In this document: in pieces, positions 24,235 through 37,921 of the stretch | Numbering within the stretch: position 1 is the stretch's first letter | Layout of the letters: each line of letters begins with the position of its first letter | Assembly: GCA_035048485.1 (NCBI GenBank) | Contig: CM068583.1 | Coordinates: 61,586,806 to 61,650,805, forward strand | From: Pteria penguin | Lineage: Eukaryota > Mollusca > Bivalvia > Pterioida > Pteriidae | Length of the DNA stretch: 64,000 nt | Direction: 5' to 3' | The notes under the pieces: generated by a model | Seen by the model: only the letters and a program-made list of their open reading frames with translations | The model's database searches: none | What the model was told of the DNA's origin: nothing | Translations under genes and position numbers: made by a program

Positions 24235-27015
24235 TCATCTCAACTCTGCTTCTCCAGGACCGTCCATTCCACTCATTGCCATTGCCGCCGCAGCAGTGTC
24301 TATAATTAAATTTGATTGACCATTATTTGGATTATTTTGAATACCTATTTTCAGACTTCCACCGTTAGATCTAATAACGAGTGGCGATGAAGTAGGCGAA
24401 GGGGCAGTGACGCCATTATTTTGACCCCCGTTGCCCATCGCAAATATATGATCTATTGTGGGAGCAGTAGCAGCTACCTTCCCCCCTCCGGTATTTCCCG
24501 ATACACTTTGTCCATTATTATTGTTTGCCAATAAACTTTGTAGTTGATTAGATAAATCAATGTTTTGACTCCGTCCTGATAAAAGACTGCTCAGGAGAGA
24601 AGTGTCGATATTATTGCCTCTTCCAAATGATCCTCCGCCTCCAAATCCTGTACCATGATTATATCCAACACCGTGTGCACCAATTCCTGAACCAGAATTA
24701 CCATGTCCGAATCCCGAGCCAAAATTACCATGACTGAATCCGAATCCAGAATTACCATTACCAAATCCGATTCCTCCACCATTGGCGTGACCTAAACCAG
24801 ACCCTCCACCGCCGATGCCGAATGTTGCCCCTGCACCTCCAAATCCGCCTCCTGCACCTCCAGCTCCATGACCACCACCACCATGTCCCCCTCCAAGTCC
24901 AACTCCCCCTAGTCCGCCTCCTGCTCCCCCTGAACCCCCTCCAAGACCACCGCCGTTTCCAAATATTGCCCCTGCACCTCCAAATCCTCCTCCTGTACTT
25001 CCAGCACCATGACCACCGCCACCATGTCCCCCTCCAAGTCCAGCTCCCCCTAGTCCGCCTCCTGCTCCCCCTGAACCTCCTCCAAGACCACCGCCGTTTC
25101 CAAATATTGCCCCTGCACCTCCAAATCCTCCTCCTGTACTTCCAGCACCATGACCACCGCCACCATGTCCCCCTCCAAGTCCAGCTCCCCCTAGTCCGCC
25201 TCCTGCTCCCCCTGAACCTCCTCCAAGACCACCGCCGTTTCCAAATATTGCCCCTGCACCTCCAAATCCTCCTCCTGTACTTCCAGCACCATGACCACCG
25301 CCACCATGTCCCCCTCCAAGTCCAGCTCCCCCTAGTCCGCCTCCTGCTCCCCCTGAACCTCCCCCAAAACCACCGCCGATTCCGAGTGTTGGTCCTGCAC
25401 CTCCAAATCCTCCCCCTGAACCTCCAGCACCATGACTACCACCATGTCCCCCTCCAAGTCCATGACTATGTATTCCTCCAAGTCCACCAGCACCTGCCAA
25501 CATACCACCTAGACCTATTTGACCAGTACCATGTCCTACAGCACCCATACGACCGGCGCCTGCACCCTGATTATGGTTAGGGCGGCGCTTAGGTGTCGGT
25601 TTTTTAGGTGCTGTATTTTGAACACCACCACTTCCTCTATTGACGAGAGCCGAAGGTCCGTTATTTTGACTTCCATGTATTGGAGACATAATATTTGCTG
25701 TTTTTGCAATAACGATCGTTTGTCTGATATTATTGGATGTTAGTTTATTACTTCTTCGTGTGTTTGATGCTTTATTAGAAGATCGTACAGGAACCACAAC
25801 CGTTTTGCCTTTTCTTGTTCTAGCTCTTCTTTTAGAGGACGCTCTTGCGCTTGAGGTCGCTGGTCTTACTCTCAATGTTCCTGGTCTTGTTCTCAAATTT
25901 CTGGCTCGTAAGAGACGTAGTCTAGATAGAGGTCGAGAAACTGGTCGAATTCGTCGTAGTGTTACCAATCTCATATCAGTTCTTGTCCGCCTTCGGCTCT
26001 ACAAATGGAAATGTAATGCAATACATAAAAAGAAAATAATATGATATTATCGTTTTGTTTGTTTACAATTAAATAATATATGTATAAATAACTTGAGTTA
26101 AGTATTTGCATTACACTAAATTTAAAACATAGCAAGTGCTTAACACACAATACAATAAGGCCGACCTTAAGTATATGTTTGTTTCCCCTAACGCGACCCA
26201 CTCCTCTGAGTGTTGGGTAGTTAGGCAGGTAAATATAATTTGTTTTTGACAATTAGTACACTGAAAGTTGAACGTGATTCATGTTTAATTCACCCGTGTG
26301 AAAAAAAATCTTGTTGTCCACTAGATATAAAGATAAATGTACAAAATCAATGCTATTCTTAATCTCATCCCTGACACTTCGCGTTATTAGAAAGTTGGAC
26401 CTTAGCACAAGCAAGTGTTGCAGTTTCCTCATCTGTTAGGCACGTGTCAGATAATACAGAATCTAATACGTCTTTCCATGTATAGGAACATTTAAATAGT
26501 TTAAGTTAACTTTTGATTGTTTGTGTAACTTGCTACCCTGATAAATGTCAACAGATAAGCAGAAAATGGCGAAATTTGATCGATCGTCACTGTCTCCCGA
26601 TGTCATGCCTATATCGAATCCGGTCGTATCATTGACGCTTTAAAGAAGATCGCTCGAAAGACTTCGTATAGTAAAAACACAAACATTAAACGAAAAAATA
26701 TTCATCGCAAACCATCAAATTCTCATTTCAATAGTACCATGAAATGATGTACTAATTTCATCACTATATTGTGCACACATGAGATCTAAACTATGATCAT
26801 TCTAAATGTGTGACAATACAGACTAAACACATTTTACATGTTGTGTTGAAATTAAGCTTTCTGTAAACAATAAAACATCATATATTGTAAAGACCGATTA
26901 ATGACCAATTTATATTAATAATTATAAATACGTATCTACTTACTAAACCTTGTGAATATTCAGCCAAAACGAATAAAATTCCGAGCAAAAGAAGAAACGA
27001 AATTATTCCCTTCAT
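24235..27015 (-). CDS. Secreted 611-aa Gly-rich repeat protein; complement(join(24235..25998,26944..27015))
   Basis: Exon 1 (27015-26944) encodes 24 residues with a signal peptide (IISFLLLLGILFVLA, cut near AEYSQG). It ends in phase 0 before a perfect GTAAGT donor. Exon 2 opens after CCATTTGTAG at 25999 with an in-frame SRRRTRTD, eight codons before the first Met of the long frame. The mature protein has an Arg-rich head of about 80 residues, then a Thr/Ser/Asn stretch. A Gly-rich body of over 250 residues follows, made of GGGFGGAGAIFGNGGG and GHGGGGHGAG type repeats in 47-residue (141-bp) units. Then come Gly/Asn-His segments and a C-terminal Asn/Gln-rich domain with LLSSLLSG, LQSLLAN and DTAAAAMAMSG. 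Composition fits extracellular structural proteins (shell matrix, byssus, silk-like); the exact family is not recognised. The intron is 945 bp. The plus-strand frame at 24822-25580 is an antisense shadow. Confidence 0.8.
24826..25480. repeat. 141-bp internal coding repeat of the Gly-rich gene
   Basis: AAATATTGCC recurs at 24961, 25102 and 25243, exactly 141 bp (47 codons) apart. The central copies are almost identical at DNA level, and diverged copies flank them. This suggests recent in-frame expansion. Confidence 0.9.
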
Positions 27016-28593
27016 ATTGACTGGAATCTAAGGATTCTGTCCCGATCTCTGGAGGAGGTGCGGACAGTCGTCCTGGACCACAGACGAGTAAATGATCGAT
27101 GCTTAGTGGACGTTCGCACCTTTTATTAACAAGAAGCGCAGTGATCCTTCTTTTTCATAGCTGCTGTCGCTTTTATTTGACTATCACGTCAATCTGTATA
27201 TTGTCCGTTACTTAATTGCCTGATGACAAATAAATCTAGCGTGTATGGGTAAACCCCCTTTTTACTTATCTAGGTAAAACATACTTCCTTATAGCTTCCC
27301 TAGATGAAGACTGAAGGATTTACAATGACATTAGGTTGTATTACATTTAAATAACTACATTTAACAAGTTTTAATGTTTGATTTTCTCTATTTCATTGGC
27401 ATTTTTACAATTATTTCAATATCAACAGCTCTGTACTCCGAGAGCCAATCAAAAATAAAACAAAAACATTTTTATGAAAAAAAGTCTAAAATTATATAAT
27501 CTCACCATAATCAAATTACCTTTTCTCTTACGAAAAAAAAAAATCGATCGAGAAAAAGATAAATTCACAATCAACATTATACATACAAAGATATATAGAT
27601 TTTAAAAACTTCCATAACATATACTTGATGTGAAATTTGTATTAATTCTATTTATAACACTCAGCACTGGTATGTGGTGAGTTACCCGTATTACGTCATA
27701 GAACAATGTTCGATTTCGTTCTTGTCGTTTTAAGACCATTAGCCAAATAGTAAAATCATTTTGTTATAACACAAGAAACAAATGACAACAACAGTTAATT
27801 CACATAAGGGTACTCATTTATGTACCTTAAACAGGGGAATGTATTTCTTGAGCAATTGACAAATATTTTGACTACTTTATAGTGCTTTGAATTAGACGAG
27901 AGAAGCAAATAATAAAATTCATGTACATTATATTTTCAAATGACTGAAATCTAAAAATGAATGAACACTTTATTAGGTATGTGCATGTATATGCAAACTA
28001 TATTGTGACATAAATGAAATAATATCTTTTACAGGGAAGTGGTTGTATGATAGATACAAAATAACTCTTTTTAGAATGTTGTGCCCTCTTCTTTATCAGG
28101 AAGGGGAGAAACACATGAACAATGTGTACATGTTCAAGAATTGAATGTTCAGTTCAGTTATTTTTTTCATAAAGTACTTTTGTTTGAATTGTGTGAAAAG
28201 AATGCTTTTATTGAATATATTATGACAGACTCTGTAATTAATACATATCTCCATTATATATTAGCTAATTACAAATTGATGAAATGCCCTTAATAAATCC
28301 CAATCTCATCAGACCAGAAATAGGAAACTTACTAACATCTTTGTTTATTCTGCCTTAAATTACAGACAATGAATGTTAATCACTCGACAAAAAAATGTAT
28401 TGGCATTTTGATTGAGTGTGGTTTTCAGAAAAACAAACAATAAATCAATGTTAAATCATTAAAAACGCAGAATTTGACCACAAACTTGATGCGTGACGAC
28501 ATGATACGGCCCTTGTACAGTACAAACGTCAATGTATGTCAATGACTGCTCTACAACAACCACTGGATGAGGGTCACGGCCTCCCAACATAAG

Positions 28594-28594
<1 letters not shown>
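27016..28594. other. 5' flank of the Gly-rich gene and spacer
   Basis: On the minus strand TAATAAAAGG near 27129-27120 could be a TATA-like box about 105 nt upstream of the ATG. No other gene is recognised; the frame at 28081-28293 has no domain. Confidence 0.35.
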
Positions 28595-28668
<74 letters not shown>

Positions 28669-28715
28669 GGGGGGGGGATAGATAGAGAGATAGATAGATA
28701 GATAGATAGATAGAG

Positions 28716-28806
<91 letters not shown>
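28595..28806. repeat. Compound microsatellite (CT)n-(AT)n-G10-(GATA)n
   Basis: Four simple repeats stand back to back. Long frames with LSIYLSIY or YIYIYI are translations of the repeat. Confidence 0.97.
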
Positions 28807-28807
<1 letters not shown>

Positions 28808-29582
28808 GCAATTCACATAATTTTTATATAGGTAATCTTTCCTTGTAACACGTTATGATTACGGACCATACATAATATCGTATGTTTACATTATTACCTC
28901 CCTCATTTGTAGTGGGGGTCAGCTCGTTTATGGGATCCAGGTGATGATTTGATGGATATTAGCACTGTGGTCGCCACGTGTACAGGTGTATACTCAGTTT
29001 AATGCCTTAATCACTGATCATCGCATGCACCACCAACTGTCACCTACAAAACAGCTCCAATGACCTAAATGATTAATCGTAAGCAAAACATTCTTGATTT
29101 GCTTATAACTATCAGGACGATCATCTGTCTCGAATGAATAATGCTTTAAGAATCATTACAAATAAAATGTATTTGCTACTTTATATTTCTTTTCGTAAAA
29201 TTCAAATAACGGCATTTTATTAAAGCTTATTTATTTAAGAATATATTAAAAGATTGCAAGACATGTTTATTCAAATTCAAAGAACATATGCGGCTCTTCA
29301 TTCTTCTGATATTTATTGTATAAACATATTGTAAATATTTTTTGATATGTTATTTAAACCACTGGTAAATTTTAGAAAACTTTTAATAAAATACAAATTT
29401 TCTTTATCATAATCTAAAATTAGAAACTGACAGACACAGAAACACCAAAAGTTTACTGAGGAAATCTCGTTTGTATTTAGAAGACGAGTACTATTTCACT
29501 TCGAAATACCCAGTAAATGACGAGATTCGTCATATTTATATAGGACCACGTAACTTCAAACATCCATCAATGTTAATGTTAT
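28807..29582. other. Non-coding spacer
   Basis: AT-rich, nothing recognised. Confidence 0.35.
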
Positions 29583-29935
29583 TCCAGAGCATGTTCAGAT
29601 TACAATGACTTTGTTCTGAGGGCTAGGCGACTTTCAGTTAAGCTGCTCAGCCAGGGTTATATATGTGCTAGACTAGCATCGTCACTGAGGAAGTTCTACG
29701 GTAGTTACGAGACTCTTATTACTCCATATAATATCTCGTTACCCAGACTTTTAAATGATATCCGATCATTTTGCACAGATTTGACACCTTCTATACTAGT
29801 AGACTTTGACTTCTCCATATATAAATACATATGGAATTTACACGATTTGACTCTTTCTACTGGGTGTATGTGACGGGTGTTGCTAGCAAGCAGGAGATGC
29901 TCACTCTCCCCGGGCATCTGATCTCACTCCATCAC
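29583..29935 (+). mobile_element. PLE fragment (region after RT)
   Basis: Broken plus-strand frames read ARRLSVKLLSQGY and KFYGSYETLITPYNISLPRL, the conserved end of Naiad-like ORFs (compare LRKTFGKFFRSYSELI in the 50-kb copy). It ends in a segment resembling the 31.0/37.0-kb dispersed repeat in inverse orientation. Confidence 0.55.
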
Positions 29936-31040
29936 AATGGTTCACATATGCTCTTCAAGTAGACATATTTTGTTATTTTCCACTTGTTTTTCATTTTCAC
30001 AGATTTTGTATGTCCTCTGGTTTCATGATTTTTAGACTTACGGTTTGGATTTATCCATCATCTTTACATTAGTTAAGCTTCTCGTTAAGACAATTACAAA
30101 CGAATATCAATAATCTAAGTACTTTAAATCTGCCAAAATCACTGTTGAGTAACAAACGTGGTGTGGAGATGTATAATACAGGTATACTTTAATTTATATA
30201 TTCAATTTATATATTGCCTATCATGCGCTAAGAATGTTTCCTTTCTTACAACATTTATCTGTCGTACCACCCCACATGAAATTCAGCGACGATGTGCTTG
30301 TGGCAGAACTTAAACAGAACTTTTCTACGAAATGTTGGGAAGTGATAAGCTGCTGTTTGGTTTCAGTGATGACGATGGCGATACGAAGGACAGGCTTCAG
30401 CTTGATGTCATGAAGAGAGGATTTATCCGCTGATATGTGTGTTCTCACTACCCCAATGTGGAAGACCCCATGTCATGGAAGATGATCGTTACTGGCGCTA
30501 TTAAGGAAAGTTTCAATGATAAGAAAGTTTCAATGATGACCATGGAAGAGAAGATAGTCTACACCATGTTCCAGTGATGGAGGTCAGGGGGACTTTGTTC
30601 TAGAAAACATACGACATATTGTAAATTGTTTACCACTGATTTAGTAGAAAATTCCATTGAATACTCTAAAATAAACGCAGTTTTAGCCAAAAACTAGTCC
30701 AATTAAACATACCTCTGCAAATATCTATGATTGATGTGTTGTTGAATATTTTTAGTAATAAATGAATTTTCAAAATCATTTAAGTAAAGAGAAAATAAAA
30801 TTGGAGTTAAGACCTTAGCCTTGTTCAAAATCAACATCAAATAGGTCATTTAGATATTTAAGACAACATTTTACTAGAGAGAATAATGATTGAATAATAT
30901 TGAAAATATTTCCACACGAACCAATTTGGGCTAGCTTAAAAAAATTCTGTCTGTGCAATCAAAAAGGATTTTTTATGATCAATAAAACAGCAGTAAAGTT
31001 TCTTACTGTATGATATATACTTTTCAATAAGGCTATTTAT
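29936..31040. other. Spacer with a possible broken coding remnant at 30229-30560
   Basis: Two plus-strand frames joined by a +1 shift read FLQHLSVVPPHMKFSDDV and then GFSDDDGDTKDRLQLDVMK, followed by a stop. Base composition is richer in GC than the flanks. I do not recognise the protein; it may be a pseudogene fragment or chance. Confidence 0.2.
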
Positions 31041-31299
31041 TGCAAAATACGAAAATAACTGGTGTCACATGACTATGGAACTAACAACAATGTACCACAG
31101 TGGACATTCACAGACCCCTGAAATTCAGAGGTGAGACCAGGTGCCCGGGAGGAGTGAGCGTCTCCTGTTTGGCTATCCACACCCGCCGTGAATGCCCTGA
31201 CATACAGACGAAACAATATAATTCAGCACTGTATAAATACATAAATGTGAATAAACACTGTATAGAAAGTGTCACAGTCACATAACATCAGGAAAAAGA
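31041..31299. repeat. Dispersed repeat, copy 1 (about 255 bp)
   Basis: It is nearly identical to 37022-37270. The core GAGGTGAGACCAGGTGCCCG also occurs at 39839-39858 and, diverged or inverted, near 29.9, 44.45, 53.57 and 62.68 kb. It probably belongs to a retroelement 5' region. Confidence 0.8.
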
Positions 31300-31649
31300 T
31301 ATGGCATCAGTAGCTCCAAGTCCTTGACTAAAATCCAAACCCAGCATCAGTGATAACAGAATTATCTTTGAGCAATATAAGCTATTTATCATTAACCATT
31401 GTAAAGATCAGAAGACAGCTCTTTAAAGTTATTCAACGATAATTTTCAGTGCATCAACATCACCTTTTTGTGAATTGGAACTACGACACCTTTACACATA
31501 ATGTTCAGTATGTATCCAAAATGTAGTACAGTATTAAATATTGTACATATCTTATGATTCAAAATTCCATTGATTTTTTAATATTTTAATATTCATTGAG
31601 TAGACAATCAATATCAAGTGATTTATTCACTTTCAAATTTTCAAATTAT

Positions 31650-33092
31650 CATTTATACTATAGGTAAGGTCTTTATTAAGTTCTTCAAAGATGTTCTCAT
31701 TAACTGTATTTCCAACAACCAATTCATTCCCTCTATAATTGTGAGCTTTACCTAATAGCTTAACATGCTCAAAAAGAAAATCAAACGTATATTTGTACTT
31801 AAGTTGCATTTTGAAAGAAAAAACTCCTTCTCCTTTGTAAAATACTTTAGAGTTATTTTTCTCATGTAGCTTAGTTGGATATCTTTAAATAGCAAAACAT
31901 AAAATAATTTACGTCTGGTTAAGTATCGCTTGTACTCCTTTTTACTGATTAACAATATCTCACCTCACGGTTTAAGTGAAAACGACATGAACATTCTAAG
32001 ATTGCATTCATAAACTCTGTACAGAGTACGACATTTATCATCGAACCATGGTTTATCAACTTTATTGCTCTCGTTGTGGGTTTGAATTGAACTTGTGTTC
32101 CTTTTGACCATAAGGAAAAAAATATTTAAAGTTTTGGTAAATTCAGAAACACCATAATAAAATTTATGTGTATTGTTTTCAATGATTGCTATTCTATTAA
32201 TGATATCTTGCTGTCTAGCTAACAAATCAGTATTCATATCAGTTAAATATGCATTGTTCCATTTACCTAAACTGCCTTTACACATATCTGGACGTTCATT
32301 TTGTACGCTGCTAGTAATTCCACAATCATGAAATGTGAGTGCTACAGGGGCATGACCAGACCATTCATTGATATCTAATACATGAAATTCAAAGTTATTC
32401 TCTAAGTTGGAACAATGTATAAGGACATAATCTATTACATAGTACCTAAATGATTAACAAATGTTATGCGACCATTCAAATCGCCTTGTTTATGGCCATT
32501 ACAGTACGGGGCCACTAGATTTGCAAATATCTGTAAGTCTACGACCAAACGTGTCAACTGTTCAGTCTGCTGATATCCGATGAGGTATAGTATCATCAGT
32601 TTCATAGTTACATGTAAGTTCATTGTTTAACATACAATGAATGGAGGTTTTTAAATTTCACTTTGCGGCTGTTTTAGTACCTAATAGCAGCCCCTGAACG
32701 GTGCCGACTATATAGAGCCAGATCATCTTAAACTTCTTGTCGTAATGATCATAAAGTATAAAATCCTGATGTGGTATATAAACACATATAAAATCGACTC
32801 ATAATGTGTGAGTTTCTTATGTATCTGAATCCAGATAGCTGTATCTTCAACAATTTTCAGAATTTTAAGATATTTTAAATCTATTCACGTAGGCACCGAC
32901 TCGTCCCTTACTTTTGGGTACACATTTGATTAACTATTCAGAAAGTCAACATCATTGAGCTCCTCATATCTGTATAACCAATATTCAGAAAGAAATAATA
33001 CATCATATTTACAGATAAAAGAATAGAAATCAGTGCCCTATACTTTATCCTTAAAGGATCTATAAACATTCCATGACAACAATCTAACATCA
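31650..33092 (-). mobile_element. Decayed LINE, endonuclease region (Tx1/L1-like)
   Basis: Minus-strand frames start with SWNVYRSFKDKVY and DVLFLSEYWLY, the opening of an APE-type endonuclease. Later pieces read FEFHVLDINEW (near 32400) and KPWFDDKCRTLYRVY (32.05 kb), the linker before RT in Tx1/L1-like LINEs. Many stops and shifts are present, and no RT is seen. The wording of motifs resembles the other LINE pieces at 38 and 58.5 kb. Confidence 0.6.
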
Positions 33093-33642
33093 TGTCCAAC
33101 CCCTTGCACCTCTAGCGGGAAGTGTATGCAGCTGACCATTCGTGTATATGATAGGTGGTTGTATGTTAGACGCGGTTTTAGCACATTCTGCTTTCATACC
33201 TGGGTATAGTTCCTTACACTGTGTCTTGGTCGAGGGCGGGAATTTATATACATGTTGGTACCACAAGGAGTTTTAGACACACCCCTGACCTCACGCTTTT
33301 TATAAGTTCTTATCTTTGCTGTCCTTTGAAATATTTGCTGATTGCGATAAGAATGACTACTTGAGCACTCCTTGTAAAAAGAATGATAACCTTTGTGGTT
33401 TTAGCTTATATGAGGTCATAATCAGCTCAACTTTATCGAGTAAACATGAATTGGCACAATAAAAATGGTAGCTACATGTCAACGACCTTTGTTGTGAAAC
33501 AACAATGCCAAAAAGAATGTCGCGTGTTTATCCTTATCTCTTGCACTTTGTCCACTGCTCGACAGACTACAGAACTGCGCATGACATAAACATCTTCTAA
33601 ACAACACAGAGTTTGATTACGTCGTCTTCCTATACTCATATA
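33093..33642. other. Spacer
   Basis: No gene recognised; probably further decayed retroelement sequence. Confidence 0.3.
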
Positions 33643-33906
33643 GGGGCAGGCGTGGTGTAGTGGTTAAGCGCTTGTCTTGCGGCGCCGACGATCCGGGTTC
33701 GATTCCCGGGTTGTGCCACTATGTTTAAGAGGTTGGTTACCTCCTGCTTCCAAGTTGCGAGTTAATTGAAAATTCGATTCCCGGGTTGTGCCACTATGTT
33801 TAAGAGCTTGGTAACCTCCTGCTTCTATGTCGCGATATAACTGAAATATTGTTGAAAGCGACGTAAAACACCAACCAACCAACCAAGCGACCAAGCGACC
33901 AAGCGA
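33643..33906 (+). mobile_element. tRNA-derived SINE with internal duplication
   Basis: A-box GTGGTGTAGTGGTTAAGCG (33653-33671) and B-box GGGTTCGATTCCCGGG (33694-33709) are present. A segment of about 75 bp starting at TTCGATTCCCGGGTTGTGCC is repeated at 33775. The tail has GCGATATAACTGAAATATTG and GAAAGCGACGTAAAAC, a conserved core of molluscan SINEs. It ends in CCAA and GCGACCAA short repeats. Confidence 0.75.
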
Positions 33907-34477
33907 CCTATACTCATAACACAAAATCGATCATACATTGAATTTCATATATCAATTTTACTGCCGTGATTTTGTATCATGATTCTCACTTTATACCGTG
34001 ATGCTTTAAGATAACACTGTTTGAATTCATTCCTTCTCTAGTTAGGAGATCAGAAATTTGACCCAGGTTTCATTGGAAAAAATGGTTACAATAAAGGCCC
34101 AGTAAAACCTATTGAACCACATGGGACTACTTAAATTTTAGCCTCAGATGAAAGAGACTTCACTCTACCATATGCCAGATTGTATAAACAATATAAACTC
34201 AGTTATCTATCTTTAAATTGAGAATACATTTGTAATAGAGGAATCAACGGAAGCCACATTTATAACTTCACATTGTTGCGGGTAGTTGAGAAAACCCATT
34301 ACTGTATACTTTATTCACTATTAATAACATAGATTTTCTTTGACCTTTTAGTCTGTGATGTATTGTGAATCGTGTTTGGTAACTAAATCTGTATACCTTT
34401 ATGAGATGCATTGAATAACATCTTATCTATTGTCTTAAATTTACTCTGTCAGAGAAGCACAAAAACAAGAATCTACG
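33907..34477. other. Spacer
   Basis: Nothing recognised. Confidence 0.35.
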
Positions 34478-35250
34478 AAGCCGTTTTGGTGTCATTTTAA
34501 AGAGGAAAATTTTTTAACTCGTTCGAACGAGACAATTTTCTCGTTGGAACAAGAATCTATCATATATCATAGTCTGTAGTGTAGCGTAGTGTTGTTAACC
34601 GATAAAAAGAAATGGACTATCGTACATCAATAAATCTTTTGACATTTTCCAACAATTTTTTCAATAAGCAAGAGCTACATTTGATCATGCCCTTGTGTTT
34701 GGCCTGAATTTGTTTGAAATATATGTTTGTAACTTTTGATTTGGAACCTCATCTCCTCCCTTTTATATTTATGCTTTAGGCCACTGTTCCAGATCAACGT
34801 AACTCAGTAACCTCACCAATTAATATTAATCATTAATGTAATAATAATGCATGATTATGAGTGTATCACTGTATATCAGGAAGTACCATTCAGTTTATAT
34901 TTCAATTCTAAAATTTATAAATCAATAAATCATAGTTAATAGCTATTATAATACTTTTAATTACAAGAGGAAGGCATAATATCTCTGATGGCATAATAAT
35001 CCCTCCCCCTGTTTTTTTCTCTCGCATTCTTCTTCGCAATGTAATAAATTATACTTTAACTTAAGTACTTCCATTCTGTTGATAAGCTGTGTGTTTGAGA
35101 ATAAACATGCATTATGTACATTGTGTTTGTAATAATTCCTAATCACACTTTTTAAAATAACCAAACACCTTAATTCATATATAATAGTTTCTCGTTCGAA
35201 CGAGATAAAAATGGTTTTCTTCTTTAAAATGGCACGAAAACGACTTCTTA
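34478..35250. mobile_element. Non-autonomous element with palindrome-ended inverted repeats (about 770 bp)
   Basis: Left end: GTCATTTTAAAGAGGAAAA then CTCGTTCGAACGAGA. Right end, inverted: GCCATTTTAAAGAAGAAAA then CTCGTTCGAACGAGA. The 15-mer TCTCGTTCGAACGAG core is itself a palindrome at both ends. The inside is AT-rich and non-coding. The transposase family is unknown. Confidence 0.6.
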
Positions 35251-35345
35251 AGAATCAGTTTCTAACATAAATTTCAATAGATCGACAGCTTGGATTATTT
35301 TTTCATTATTAGAATTCTTAACCATAAAGTTTGTAGCTTGATTAT

Positions 35346-36133
<788 letters not shown>

Positions 36134-36427
36134 GTGTTATAAATGTGAACACTATAAGATTTCTTATCCTGAATGTTTGTAGCTTGATGAATTCTTTCTG
36201 TATTTCTTGTGTATTGTTTGTGTATTCTTTGTGTATCACACGTCCATGATGAATTTATTTTTTGTATACCTAAACCTTTTATAGATAAGATTTCTCATCG
36301 AAACCAGCTTAACCTAGAATAATTCTATGTAGCAAGGAAAAACAGAAGACATCTGACAAAGCTGTGTGACACAAATCACCAAGGACCTGCATGCAAAAAA
36401 ATGACAATAGCATAATATACCCGGAAC

Positions 36428-36905
36428 GACATTACAAAAATATTTGATTGTGCTGCGGTTACGATACCGACTTAGGACGGTCAATTGAAGTAACAAACGT
36501 CACTCATTTGGTGTGGTTAAGTGGTTTACGGGTGCCCACCTTCCCACTCACCGCAAAAGCAGCACAATCAAAGGACACACATTTAAAAATTTATAAATAA
36601 TCCTCCTTATAGAGAACAAGGATCAACAGGTTTCTCAAGGAGAGAGGTCATAAAATTTATTACTCACGAAACAATTATAGAATAATATTTTGCTATCAAA
36701 AATATGTAAGTAGACATCAACATAAGTAAAATGTGCTCTTCCCGTCTGTAAGCGAGCTCAGATCCTTGATCAATAGGAGTCCCGACTAACAGTCAGAGGG
36801 GACGAGGATCAGGACCTTGTCTCCTCTGAAAAGGTTTGGACAAGGCCCGTCATAGAGTCCCCACCGTCCTGTTAGTCAGCTTGCAACGCTCAAGTAAAAG
36901 TCTAC
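36428..36905 (-). mobile_element. Naiad-type PLE 3' tail (minus)
   Basis: It matches the tails at 45.96-46.8 and 49.94-50.5 kb over their full length, including the SECIS-like core. The coding region is absent, so this is a 5'-truncated copy or a pseudo-LTR. Confidence 0.75.
36798..36862 (-). promoter_or_regulatory. SECIS-like element in PLE tail
   Basis: GGGGAC pairs with GTCCCC, then ATGA, 12 nt, AAA, an apical hairpin, and TGA opposite. A change near the middle of the long helix (CAAGG for CATGG) turns a T-T mismatch of the 50-kb copy into a pair. Confidence 0.6.
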
Positions 36906-37021
36906 AAATAGAATTAATATTTAAAGTATAACTGAACTTAAAGATGTCTGTCGCATGGAATAAGAACGTGAGTTAAATGCCCATGTCTCCATTACTCTAA
37001 TGACAATGTGAGTGTTAATAA

Positions 37022-37270
37022 TGCAAAATACGAAATACATGCATGACTATGGCACTAACAACAATGTACCACAGTGGACATTCACGGACCCCTGAAATTC
37101 AGAGGTGAGACCAGGTGCCCGGGAGGAGTGAGCGTCCCCTGTTTGGCTAGCCACACGAATGTCCTGACACACAGACGAAACAACAATAATTCAACACTGT
37201 ATATATAAATGAATGTGAACAAACACTGTATAGAAAGTGTCAAAGCCACATAACATCAGGAAAAAGGTAT
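37022..37270. repeat. Dispersed repeat, copy 2
   Basis: Near-identical to 31041-31299, with an 8-bp deletion near 37156 and a few changes. Confidence 0.8.
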
Positions 37271-37921
37271 AATAACACGTAAGTCAAACCCTCCGCGGGG
37301 AACTTTTTCACGAGCTCCACACTGCAAAGGGAATAAAGGATATTACATAGTAAGTGTTGTAAACATTGATGGCTTAGACGCAAAACTTGTCTATTTTCTA
37401 AAATGCGTTTATTAGTTTTGTATAGATATTAAAAACTAATTTAGGATATATCCTCATTCTGTTATACGATAAGTATTTTTGAAAGTGCTGTCCATGGAGT
37501 CAAGCGTATCATTGCGGCGTCAGATATGTCATTAAATGAGCGGAGTGCCTTATTATGGTGTGTAAATTATATTTTGTGAAATTTTCCGACATAAGTTTCT
37601 AACCTGTTCGCGCTTATGTGTATAGCAAATGGTGTTGAAGATATCTATATATGGTCATCGATAGACCTTTATCGTAATGATGACATTAAAGAAGAACAAA
37701 GAGATAATATTTTATATGAAACAAGGTAAAACGGACTTTCATAGTCTGGTGTGTTATTTATTTGCCAATAAAAGAGACGGCATACACTGTTGTATACACC
37801 ACTTGATGTATATTTGTGGTCAGCCAAATGAACATAGTGAGATAAACTATATGTTCAATATGGCTGCCAAGCTCTGATGTAAAAACATGAAGTGCTAGGA
37901 TCATAACTACAGTACAGCAAT
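37271..37921. other. Spacer
   Basis: A 66-codon frame at 37677-37877 has no recognisable domain. Nothing else is seen. Confidence 0.3.

Noticed and set aside
24822..25580. 252-codon plus-strand frame rich in Leu/His/Gln
   Set aside because: Antisense of the Gly-rich repeat; no start or splice support.
28551..28816. Tyr/Ile/Ser repeat frames
   Set aside because: Translations of (GATA)n and (AT)n.
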